Of a DNA stretch of 5,275 bases, positions 1 through 5,275 are shown piece after piece. Each line of letters opens with the position of its first letter. Position 1 is the first letter of the stretch. Source of the DNA: an uncultured Burkholderiales bacterium. Its GTDB lineage: Bacteria; Pseudomonadota; Gammaproteobacteria; Burkholderiales; Burkholderiaceae_F. The notes beneath the pieces are model-generated. The model did not search any database and was not told the DNA's origin. It saw only the letters and a program-made list of their open reading frames with translations. Both the position numbers and the translations under genes were made by a program. The DNA lies in assembly GCA_903871435.1 (NCBI GenBank), contig CAIQGU010000198.1, forward strand, positions 1 to 5,275, in the 5' to 3' direction.

Positions 1-102
1 CGCTTCGTCACGATCTACCGGCTGGTCAAGGAGCTCGAGCACGATGAATTCATGACGGTCATCAGTTCGTGGGAACGGGAACATCTTTTGCTTCATGTGT
101 GA
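1..102 (+). CDS. C-terminal end of an upstream gene, possibly a glutamine-synthetase-like (PuuA-type) gamma-glutamylpolyamine synthetase (partial)
   Basis: Frame 1 is open from the window edge and ends at TGA 100-102, giving 33 residues. The tail has the look of a charged amphipathic helix (KELEHDEF, then SSWEREHLLLHV). Glutamine-synthetase-family proteins often end in a helix of this kind, with a late W-E-R and a hydrophobic close. A PuuA-type enzyme, which joins glutamate to putrescine using ATP, would suit the polyamine uptake genes just downstream and the PuuC-like gene at the far end. The reading frame is supported by uniform GC-rich codon use. The family assignment is inference from a short tail and from context; no catalytic motif is inside the window. 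A transcriptional regulator or another gene type cannot be excluded. Confidence 0.5.
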   Translation, partial: RFVTIYRLVKELEHDEFMTVISSWEREHLLLHV

Positions 103-162
103 TTAGCGAGATTGCCGCCGGACGCGCCACCAGAGCGCGCCGGCGCAGTCGTCTATCTACCG

Positions 163-196
163 CCGGTGCCTGCCGCCATGAGCGAGGCGGCGCCGG
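163..196 (+). repeat. GC-rich inverted repeat (potential hairpin) just before the binding-protein start
   Basis: GCCGCC at 172-177 pairs perfectly with GGCGGC at 186-191 around an 8-base loop (ATGAGCGA). An outer CCGG at 163-166 can pair with CCGG at 193-196 across a small asymmetric internal loop. The structure ends about 14 bases before the G-rich ribosome-binding region at 210-220. No T run follows, so it is not a standard intrinsic terminator. In DNA this GC-rich such pairings can arise by chance, so a role in mRNA stability or translation control is only a possibility. Confidence 0.3.
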
Positions 197-209
197 TGAT
201 GCGGCAGTT

Positions 210-220
210 GGGGGGCGGGA
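210..220 (+). promoter_or_regulatory. G-rich ribosome-binding region of potF
   Basis: A six-G run (210-215) and GGGA (217-220) precede two adjacent ATG codons at 224 and 227. GGGA lies 3 bases before the first ATG and 6 before the second. The second ATG may therefore be the better-placed start, which would shorten the protein by one residue in its signal peptide with no functional effect. Confidence 0.45.
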
Positions 221-223
221 ATC

Positions 224-1393
224 ATGATGCAGGCAGGGCAGATCGCGGGATCCATCGGTGCGCACGGCCGCTGGGGTGGCAGGTTCGCCGGGCTGGTCCT
301 GGCGCTGGGTGCTGTCCTGGGTGCCGGCCTGGCGACGGCGCCGGCGGTGGCCGATGAGGAGAAGGTCCTCAACATCTACAACTGGTCCGATTACATCGGC
401 GACAACACCATCCGCGATTTCGAGAAGGAAACCGGAATCAAGGTGGTCTACGACACCTTCGACGGCAACGAGGCGCTGCACGCCAAGCTGCGCTCGGGCC
501 ACACCGGTTATGACATCGTCGGGCCATCGGCCCACTGGGCCAAGCGCCAGATCGAAGGCCATCTGCTGCTCAAACTCGACAAGAGCAAGATCACCACGTA
601 CGGCAACCTCGATCCCTGGCTGATGGGGCAGCTGGCCAAGGCGGCCAACGATACGGGCAACGAATATCTTGTGCCCTGGTTGTGGGGCGCCACTACCGTG
701 GGCATCAACCCGGACAAGGTCAAGGCGGCGCTGGGCAACCTGCCCATGCCCGACGACGCCTGGGATCTCATCTTCAAGCCGGAATACTCCAGCCGCCTCA
801 AGACCTGCGGCTTGTCGGTGCTCGATACCGGCGATGACGTCTTCCCGGCCGCGCTGCGCTACCTGGGAAAAAATGGCTTCAGCCGCGATCGCGCGGACTA
901 TCAGGCCGCCGCGGATCTGCTGGCCAAGCTGCGACCCAACGTCACCATGTTCTCCAGCTCCTCCTACATCAACGCCCTGGCCGACGGCTCCATCTGCGCA
1001 GCCCTGGCCTGGAACGGCGACATTGGCATGGCCACGCAGCGCGCCAAGCAGGCCAAGCGCGGTGTCAAGGTCGTTGCCCTGGTGCCCAAGGGTGGTGAAT
1101 TCATGTACTTCGACACCATGGCCATTCCGGTCGATGCCAAGCACATCGAAAATGCCTACAAGTGGATGAGCTACATCTATCGCCCCGAGGTGCAGGCCGG
1201 CATAGTCAACAAGGTGGTGCACGCCAACCCGGTGCGGGCCGCCGATAAACTCGTCAATGCCGATGTGCGCAGTGTGCCGGGGGTCTTCCTCAAGGGGGAT
1301 GAACTCGCCCACCTCGCGCCGCAAGAGGCACTGCCCGACGACATCCTGCGCGTACGCACGCGCCTGTTCACCGCTTTCAAGAGCGGCCAGTGA
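224..1393 (+). CDS. potF: Periplasmic putrescine/polyamine-binding protein, PotF family
   Basis: This 389-residue protein should bind a di- or polyamine in the periplasm and deliver it to the permeases encoded downstream. Residues 1-43 form a signal peptide: basic stretch with R17 and R20, a hydrophobic core at about 21-38, and a likely cut after AVA at 41-43. The mature part opens with the family hallmark IYNWSDYI (51-58), followed by FEKETGIKVVYDTFD (66-80). Ligand-contact positions known from E. coli PotF are kept at W54, S55, D56, Y57, S102, W263, D266 and D297. Others differ: D205, Y295 and H333 stand where PotF, as I recall it, has Glu, Phe and Tyr. The C-terminal RVRTR (376-380) is also typical. 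Length is close to PotF (about 370) plus a longer leader. The stop overlaps the ATPase start. Family assignment is firm; exact substrate (putrescine, spermidine, agmatine or other) is not settled. Confidence 0.93.
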   Translation: MMQAGQIAGSIGAHGRWGGRFAGLVLALGAVLGAGLATAPAVADEEKVLNIYNWSDYIGDNTIRDFEKETGIKVVYDTFDGNEALHAKLRSGHTGYDIVGPSAHWAKRQIEGHLLLKLDKSKITTYGNLDPWLMGQLAKAANDTGNEYLVPWLWGATTVGINPDKVKAALGNLPMPDDAWDLIFKPEYSSRLKTCGLSVLDTGDDVFPAALRYLGKNGFSRDRADYQAAADLLAKLRPNVTMFSSSSYINALADGSICAALAWNGDIGMATQRAKQAKRGVKVVALVPKGGEFMYFDTMAIPVDAKHIENAYKWMSYIYRPEVQAGIVNKVVHANPVRAADKLVNADVRSVPGVFLKGDELAHLAPQEALPDDILRVRTRLFTAFKSGQ

Positions 1394-2538
1394 TGGCCGG
1401 CACGGCGGCACAGGTGACGCCGGCGGCGCCGCCGGGAACGATGGGCGGCAGCGGCGATGCGCAATTCCTGCGTGTCGATCGGCTGACCAAGCGCTTTGGC
1501 GAAGTCGCGGCCGTGGACGATGTGTCCATCGCCATCCGCAAGGGCGAGATCTTTGCCCTGCTGGGCTCCTCGGGGTGCGGCAAGTCCACCCTGCTGCGCA
1601 TGCTGGCGGGCTTCGAGACGCCCACCTCGGGCGGCATCTACCTCGAAGGCAAGGAGATCTCCGCGCTGCGCCCCTTTGAGCGCCCCATCAACATGATGTT
1701 CCAGTCCTACGCGCTCTTTCCCCACCTCACGGTCTGGGAGAACGTGGCATTCGGACTCAAGCGGCACGGCCAGCCGGCCGACCGCGTCAAGGCGCAAGTG
1801 GAACGCATGCTCGGGCTGGTGCAGCTCAAGCCCTATGCCCAGCGCAAGCCCCATCAGCTGTCGGGCGGCCAGCAGCAGCGTGTGGCGCTGGCGCGCAGCC
1901 TGGCCCTGGAGCCGCGCCTGCTGCTGCTCGACGAGCCACTGGGGGCCCTGGACCGCAAGCTGCGCGCCCAGACGCAGTTCGAGCTGACCAGCATCATCAA
2001 GAGCGTGGGCGTGACCTGCGTGCTGGTCACGCATGACCAGGAAGAAGCCATGACCATGGCCGACCGCATCGCCATCATGAGCGCGGGCAGCTTCGTGCAA
2101 GTGGGGGCGCCGCGCGAAATCTATGAAACGCCGGGTAGCCGTTTCGTGGCCGACTTCATCGGCACCGTCAATCTCTTCGAGGGCGCGCTGGTCGAGGACG
2201 AGCCCGACCATTGCGTCATCGAAACATCGGTCGGCCGGTTCTATATCGGCCACGGCATCACGGGCGTCAAGGGACAGCGTCTGAGCGTGGCGCTGCGGCC
2301 CGAAAAAATCGAGCTCAGCACGGCAGCACCGGCCGACACCAGCAGCAACTGCCTGCAGGGGCGGGTGGTGGAATGCGCGTATTTCGGCGCCACCTCGCTC
2401 TACCGCGTCATGCTCTCCGATGGCAGCCGCCTGCAGGTTTCCGTTCCCAACACCGAGCGCCACGGCGAGGTCATCAAGGTGGGCTCGGACGTATTCGCTA
2501 CCTGCGCGGCCGATTCGCTGGTCGTACTGGTCAGCTGA
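1393..2538 (+). CDS. potG: Polyamine ABC transporter ATP-binding protein, PotG type
   Basis: The cytoplasmic ATPase hydrolyses ATP to drive import through the two permeases. Counting from ATG 1393 (381 residues), it has Walker A GSSGCGKST (58-66), Q-loop Q104 in FQSYALFPHLT, ABC signature LSGGQ (156-160), Walker B LLLLDEP (176-182), D-loop GALD, and switch histidine H214 in VTHDQEEAMTMADR. A C-terminal TOBE-type regulatory domain occupies about 285-380, with the typical LRPEKI near 301-306. Gene order and close resemblance to E. coli PotG (377 residues) favour PotG over PotA. The start overlaps the preceding stop as TGATG, suggesting translational coupling. A GTG at 1390 and an ATG at 1441 are alternative starts. 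The first 23 or so residues are Ala/Gly/Pro-rich and outside the ATPase fold, so the true start could be 1441. Confidence 0.94.
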   Translation: MAGTAAQVTPAAPPGTMGGSGDAQFLRVDRLTKRFGEVAAVDDVSIAIRKGEIFALLGSSGCGKSTLLRMLAGFETPTSGGIYLEGKEISALRPFERPINMMFQSYALFPHLTVWENVAFGLKRHGQPADRVKAQVERMLGLVQLKPYAQRKPHQLSGGQQQRVALARSLALEPRLLLLDEPLGALDRKLRAQTQFELTSIIKSVGVTCVLVTHDQEEAMTMADRIAIMSAGSFVQVGAPREIYETPGSRFVADFIGTVNLFEGALVEDEPDHCVIETSVGRFYIGHGITGVKGQRLSVALRPEKIELSTAAPADTSSNCLQGRVVECAYFGATSLYRVMLSDGSRLQVSVPNTERHGEVIKVGSDVFATCAADSLVVLVS

Positions 2539-2544
2539 CGCCCC

Positions 2545-2557
2545 GGAGCCTGGAGGA
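2545..2557 (+). promoter_or_regulatory. Ribosome-binding region of potH with two candidate sites
   Basis: GGAG at 2545-2548 lies 9 bases before ATG 2558 and is well placed. A stronger GGAGGA at 2552-2557 directly abuts the ATG, which is too close for a normal Shine-Dalgarno pairing. No alternative start codon lies a suitable distance downstream of the stronger motif, so ATG 2558 stands and the upstream GGAG probably serves. Confidence 0.5.
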
Positions 2558-3535
2558 ATGTCTTCCGTCGCAAATACCATCACGCCGGCAGCGGCCGGCC
2601 GTAGCGACGGCCTGCTGGCGCGCTTTCAGCGCATCAACTGGGGGCGCAAGACCGTCATCGGCATCCCTTACGTCTTCCTGGTGTTGTTCTTCTCGCTGCC
2701 TTTCCTGGTGGTGCTCAAGATCAGCGTGTCGGATCCCGACGGCGTGGGCTTCAAGGATCTCATCGATTTCACCGACGGCACGCTCACGCTGCGGCTCAAG
2801 CTCGCCAACTACCAGTTCCTGGGTACCGACCCCTTGTATCTCAAGACCTACGTATCGTCGGTCATGTATGCGGCGGGCAACGCCCTCATCTGCCTGTTCA
2901 TCGGTTATCCCTTCGCCTATTTCATGACCCGGGCGCGGCCCACGATGCGGCCTATCCTCGTGATGCTGGTGTCGCTGCCGTTCTGGACGTCCTACCTGCT
3001 GCGTATCTACGCGTGGAAGGGCCTGCTCGACGACAACGGCGTGGTGAACAATTTCCTGCTGTGGGCGCACATCATCGATACGCCTATCAAGATGATGTAC
3101 ACCTCATTCTCGATGATGATCGGCATGGTCTATACCTACCTGCCGTTCATGATCCTGCCGCTCTACGGCACCCTCGTGAAGGAGGATCCGCGCCTGCTCG
3201 AGGCCGCGGGCGATCTGGGCACCACGCCCTGGAAGGCGTTCTGGCTTATCACCGTGCCGCTGTCCAAGGCGGGCATCATCGCCGGAACCATGCTGGTGTT
3301 CATTCCCAGCGTGGGCGAGTACGTCATCCCGGAGTTGCTGGGCGGGCCGCAGACGCTGATGATCGCGCGGATTTTGTGGAACGAGTATTTCCAGAACGTC
3401 GACTGGCCCATGGCCTCGGCCGTGGCGGTCATCATGGTGGTGCTCATCCTGCTGCCGCTGGTGCTGCTCAACCGCTACCAGAACGTGGAAGGGCGCGCCG
3501 AGGGCGCGGCCGCGCGCCGGGGAGCCGCGGCATGA
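2558..3535 (+). CDS. potH: Polyamine ABC transporter inner-membrane permease, PotH type
   Basis: One of two membrane subunits forming the import channel. The 325-residue protein has six likely membrane segments at about 33-54, 98-122, 131-150, 184-203, 233-250 and 286-305. The cytoplasmic EAA loop that docks on the ATPase is clear: EAAGDLG at 215-221 with I231 and P234 in the expected positions. Strongly PotH-like stretches are IGIPYVF (34-40), GVVNNFLLW (161-169), and VFIPSVGEYVIPELLGGP (247-264). E. coli PotH is 317 residues. The frame stays open upstream to about 2420, but that part overlaps potG in another frame and does not resemble the family. ATG 2558 gives the family's usual N-terminal length. 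The Ala/Arg-rich tail (311-325) is low-complexity. It follows potG after 19 bases and overlaps potI by 4. Confidence 0.94.
   Translation: MSSVANTITPAAAGRSDGLLARFQRINWGRKTVIGIPYVFLVLFFSLPFLVVLKISVSDPDGVGFKDLIDFTDGTLTLRLKLANYQFLGTDPLYLKTYVSSVMYAAGNALICLFIGYPFAYFMTRARPTMRPILVMLVSLPFWTSYLLRIYAWKGLLDDNGVVNNFLLWAHIIDTPIKMMYTSFSMMIGMVYTYLPFMILPLYGTLVKEDPRLLEAAGDLGTTPWKAFWLITVPLSKAGIIAGTMLVFIPSVGEYVIPELLGGPQTLMIARILWNEYFQNVDWPMASAVAVIMVVLILLPLVLLNRYQNVEGRAEGAAARRGAAA
3519..3524 (+). promoter_or_regulatory. Ribosome-binding site of potI inside the end of potH
   Basis: GGGGAG lies 7 bases before ATG 3532 and within the last codons of potH. It decides the start of potI, whose frame stays open far upstream to 3013 as a shadow of potH. 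It supports translation coupled through the ATGA overlap. Confidence 0.6.
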
Positions 3536-4383
3536 TCGGGCGCGTGGGCAAGGCGTGGCTATGGGCGGGGTACGCGTTCCTGTACATCCCCATCCTTACT
3601 CTCATCGTCTATTCGTTCAACGATTCGAACCTGCTGTCCGTTTGGGGCGGCGTGTCGCTGCGCTGGTACTACGCGCTTGTCGCCGATGAGCAGATCCAGT
3701 CCGCTGTCTGGACGTCGCTCAAGATTGCTTTCTTCGCGGCCAGCACGGCCATCATCCTGGGCACGCTGGCCGCCTTTGCCATCTCGCGCTACAAGCGTTT
3801 TGCGGGGCGCACCACGTTTCTCGCGCACATCAACGCTCCGCTGGTCGTACCCGAGGTCATCACCGGCCTGTCGCTGCTGCTGTTCTTCGTGTTCTGCGAA
3901 AATATATTTGGCGGCGCCTCGCTGCGCGGCATGCTGGCCATCTGGATCGGCCACACTTCCATCTGCACGGCCTATGCCACGGTGGTCATCCAGGCGCGCC
4001 TCTCCGAAGTGGACCGGTCCGTGGAAGAAGCGGCGATGGATCTGGGTTGCCGGCCGTTCCAGGTTTTCTACCTCATCATCCTGCCCTCCATCGTGCAGTC
4101 GCTGGCGTCGGCCTGGCTGCTCACCTTCACCATTTCCCTCGATGACGTGGTGTCCACCCAGTTCCTGATGATGCCTGGTACCACCACGCTCCCTGTGCTG
4201 ATCTTCGCGCGGGCGCGCCTGGGGCTCGACCCCATGATCAATGCCGTGGCCACCATCACCGTCATCCTGGTGGGAACCGGTGTGGCCATCGCCAGCCTGC
4301 TGCTCGTGCGCCAGGAGCGCCTGCGCGCCGAGGCACAGGCCGCCGCCTATCGCGAGGGCGTACTCGCCGCCCAGGCCGGATAA
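3532..4383 (+). CDS. potI: Polyamine ABC transporter inner-membrane permease, PotI type
   Basis: The second channel subunit, expected to pair with PotH. The 283-residue protein (E. coli PotI is 281) shows six likely membrane segments near 9-29, 60-84, 102-122, 132-155, 178-200 and 236-260. The EAA loop is EAAMDLG at 166-172 followed by ILP at 183-185. Family-typical stretches include LYIPILTLIVYSFN (17-30), APLVVPEVITGLSLLL (102-117), TFTISLDDVV (198-207) and MPGTTTLPVLIF (214-225). The start at ATG 3532 overlaps the potH stop as ATGA and has a good ribosome-binding site. An AT-rich patch at 3898-3909 contains a rare ATA codon. The last 25 residues are a charged, Ala-rich cytoplasmic tail. 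The next gene starts 8 bases after the stop. Confidence 0.94.
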   Translation: MIGRVGKAWLWAGYAFLYIPILTLIVYSFNDSNLLSVWGGVSLRWYYALVADEQIQSAVWTSLKIAFFAASTAIILGTLAAFAISRYKRFAGRTTFLAHINAPLVVPEVITGLSLLLFFVFCENIFGGASLRGMLAIWIGHTSICTAYATVVIQARLSEVDRSVEEAAMDLGCRPFQVFYLIILPSIVQSLASAWLLTFTISLDDVVSTQFLMMPGTTTLPVLIFARARLGLDPMINAVATITVILVGTGVAIASLLLVRQERLRAEAQAAAYREGVLAAQAG

Positions 4384-4386
4384 GGA
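4382..4386 (+). promoter_or_regulatory. Ribosome-binding site for the cupin gene (GTG start)
   Basis: AAGGA overlaps the potI stop codon (TAA 4381-4383) and sits 5 bases before GTG 4392. It supports the GTG start; there is no in-frame ATG before the cupin fold itself. Confidence 0.55.
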
Positions 4387-4391
4387 CTGCC

Positions 4392-4817
4392 GTGGCCGCC
4401 ACGCGTAATGAGGCGGGGCAGGGTGCGGCAGCTGCCGCAATACGGGTGCTGTCTTTCGACGACAATGCCGTGACTCCCGAGGCCATTGCGCCGCTGCCCG
4501 AACGCCTCGTGTCCGGCGACCCTCAGCAGAAGGCCTGGAACCACTACAGCGACCCCACCGGTCAGTTCCACGCCGGCATCTGGCAGGGCGAAGCGGGCGC
4601 CTGGCGGGTCTTTTATGATGCCCACGAGGAAGAGCTTTGCACCCTGCTGGAAGGTACGGTCCGGCTGACGGACTCCGGTGGCTTGCAGCGGGAATTCTCC
4701 GCCGGCGCCACTTTCGTGGTTCCGGGCGGCTTTACCGGCATTTGGGAGAATGTGACGCGCGTGCGCAAGATCTACGCCATTGGTACGCTGCACGCACCGG
4801 CACCCAAGGACGCATAA
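4392..4817 (+). CDS. Small stand-alone cupin-domain protein (Cupin_3/DUF861-like)
   Basis: A 141-residue single-domain cupin, function unknown. Residues 1-17 are Ala-rich and probably disordered. The barrel covers about 55-132. The first cupin motif reads HEEELCTLLEG (78-88) and the second GATFVVPGGFTGIW (105-118). In the classical metal-binding cupin the first motif has two histidines and a glutamate and the second a histidine. Here only H78 and E87 are possible ligands, with C83 near where a ligand might sit and W118 at the end of motif two. Such loss is common in the Cupin_3 group, related to EutQ-like and ureidoglycine-type cupins. It has no helix-turn-helix, unlike the E. coli polyamine regulator PuuR, whose C-terminal part is a cupin. 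Position between transporter and dehydrogenase genes, with 8- and 13-base gaps, suggests a role in polyamine metabolism or sensing; that is inference. Confidence 0.85.
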   Translation: MAATRNEAGQGAAAAAIRVLSFDDNAVTPEAIAPLPERLVSGDPQQKAWNHYSDPTGQFHAGIWQGEAGAWRVFYDAHEEELCTLLEGTVRLTDSGGLQREFSAGATFVVPGGFTGIWENVTRVRKIYAIGTLHAPAPKDA

Positions 4818-4819
4818 CC

Positions 4820-4826
4820 AAGGTGA
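4820..4826 (+). promoter_or_regulatory. Ribosome-binding site of the aldehyde dehydrogenase gene
   Basis: AAGGTGA lies 4 bases before ATG 4831, in the 13-base gap after the cupin stop. It supports ATG 4831 over the in-frame ATG at codon 16 (4876). Confidence 0.5.
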
Positions 4827-4830
4827 AATT

Positions 4831-5275
4831 ATGACGACTGAAACGACGATCGACTGGAACACGCGGGCCCAGCGCATGGATATCGACGGCCGCTCGTTCA
4901 TCGACGGCCATCGCGTGGCCAGCGTGACCGGTCAGGTGTTCGAAAAGCATTCGCCCATCGACGGCCGCCTGCTGGGCTCGGTCGCCCGCGGCCAGGCCGC
5001 CGACATCGACGCGGCCGTGCGCGGCGCCCGCCGTGCCTTCGAGGACGGCCGCTGGTCGCAGCAGCCCCCGCATGCGCGCAAGAAGGTTCTGGCGCGCTTT
5101 GCCGAGCTCATGCTGGCCCACCGCGAGGAACTGGCACTGCTCGAGACGCTCGACATGGGCAAGCCCATTCGCGACAGCCTGGGGGGGGACCTGCCCGCCT
5201 CGGCGCGCTGCATCCAGTGGTACGCCGAAGCCATCGACAAGGTCTACGATGAAATCGCCCCTACGGGACCCAACG
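4831..5275 (+). CDS. puuC: PuuC-like NAD(P)-dependent aldehyde dehydrogenase, N-terminal part (runs off the window)
   Basis: The first 148 residues of an aldehyde dehydrogenase that is normally about 495 long. The best match by recall is E. coli PuuC, which oxidises gamma-glutamyl-gamma-aminobutyraldehyde in putrescine breakdown. Shared stretches include FIDG (23-26), VARG (51-54), DIDAAV (58-63), the hallmark ELALLETLDMGKPIRDSL (100-117), and WYAEAIDKVY (130-139). The NAD-binding Rossmann core, catalytic Glu and Cys all lie beyond the window, so activity cannot be judged. A related aldehyde dehydrogenase acting on another omega-amino aldehyde remains possible, but linkage to potFGHI favours PuuC. 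An unbroken run of eight G at 5181-5188 encodes part of L117-D120; the frame continues correctly after it. It is the last gene of the visible operon. Confidence 0.88.
   Translation, partial: MTTETTIDWNTRAQRMDIDGRSFIDGHRVASVTGQVFEKHSPIDGRLLGSVARGQAADIDAAVRGARRAFEDGRWSQQPPHARKKVLARFAELMLAHREELALLETLDMGKPIRDSLGGDLPASARCIQWYAEAIDKVYDEIAPTGPN
5181..5188 (+). repeat. Homopolymer of eight G in the dehydrogenase reading frame
   Basis: Eight consecutive G bases encode the end of L117 through the first base of D120. Homology on both sides (LDMGKPIR before, WYAEAIDKVY after) shows the eight-base form is the in-frame one. G or C runs of this length can slip in replication and are also a frequent source of sequencing error. 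Confidence 0.95.

Larger units (their letters stand above)
103..223 (+). other. Intergenic leader upstream of the binding-protein gene
   Basis: This 121-base gap separates the upstream partial gene from the transporter genes and is by far the longest non-coding stretch in the window, the others being 8 to 19 bases. It would be the natural place for a promoter or regulator site if transcription starts before the transporter. I see no good -35/-10 pair and no hairpin followed by a T run. It is very GC-rich in its second half and carries one inverted repeat (listed separately). Read-through from the upstream gene is equally possible. Confidence 0.5.

Noticed and set aside
88..116. Possible promoter (TTGCTT followed 17 bases later by ATTGCC)
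   Set aside because: The -10 match is poor and the -35 partly lies in the upstream coding tail; not enough to call.
139..148. Perfect 10-base palindrome GCGCCGGCGC in the leader
   Set aside because: It is pure G/C, does not extend on either side, and is expected by chance at this composition.
62..1411. Long open frame on the minus strand (449 codons) opposite potF
   Set aside because: Antisense frames stay open by chance in GC-rich genes. The predicted protein has no recognisable domain, its low-complexity His/Gly/Val-rich composition is typical of a shadow, and the plus strand holds a clear PotF protein.
1177..2583. Long open frame on the minus strand (468 codons) opposite potG
   Set aside because: Same reasoning: the plus-strand ATPase has every expected motif, while the reverse frame has none and shows shadow-like composition.
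2211..2927. Plus-strand open frame across the potG-potH junction (238 codons)
   Set aside because: It is out of frame with both well-supported genes and its Arg/Ser-rich translation resembles no family.
3013..3531. Upstream in-frame extension of potI to 3013
   Set aside because: It overlaps potH in another frame, reads as low-complexity sequence, and would give a permease far longer than the family; ATG 3532 has a good ribosome-binding site.
4384..4391. Possible terminator or attachment site between potI and the cupin gene
   Set aside because: The 8-base gap is too short for either and contains only part of the ribosome-binding site.
1..5275. Mobile elements, CRISPR arrays, tRNA or rRNA genes
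   Set aside because: I saw no transposase, long terminal inverted repeats, spaced direct repeats or RNA-gene signatures on either strand.

Overview
The window is a GC-rich, densely packed, single-strand gene cluster for polyamine (putrescine-type) uptake and breakdown. GC content, short gaps, GTG and ATG starts and strongly GC-biased codon choice suggest a proteobacterium. Burkholderiales, perhaps an Alcaligenaceae such as Bordetella or Achromobacter, is my best guess, but this is inference from style, not from a marker gene.

Layout, all on the plus strand. Bases 1-102 are the last 33 codons of an upstream gene, tentatively a glutamine-synthetase-like gamma-glutamylpolyamine synthetase (PuuA type). 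A 121-base gap (103-223) holds a GC-rich hairpin but no convincing promoter or terminator. Then come four genes in the exact order of E. coli potFGHI: periplasmic binding protein (224-1393), ATPase (1393-2538), and two inner-membrane permeases (2558-3535 and 3532-4383). A small stand-alone cupin gene follows after 8 bases (4392-4817). After 13 more bases comes the start of a PuuC-like aldehyde dehydrogenase (4831 to beyond the window).

The parts fit one job. The binding protein captures a di- or polyamine in the periplasm, and the two permeases with the ATPase import it. The neighbouring synthetase (if correctly read) would gamma-glutamylate it, and the PuuC-like dehydrogenase would oxidise the aldehyde formed later in that pathway. 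The oxidase (PuuB) and hydrolase (PuuD) are not in view. Overlapping or near-touching junctions imply one transcript from at least potF to the dehydrogenase.

The core is a well-known system, not a new one. The points worth a second look are the substituted ligand-pocket positions of the binding protein, the uncharacterised cupin whose canonical metal-binding histidines are mostly missing, and an eight-G run inside the dehydrogenase reading frame.
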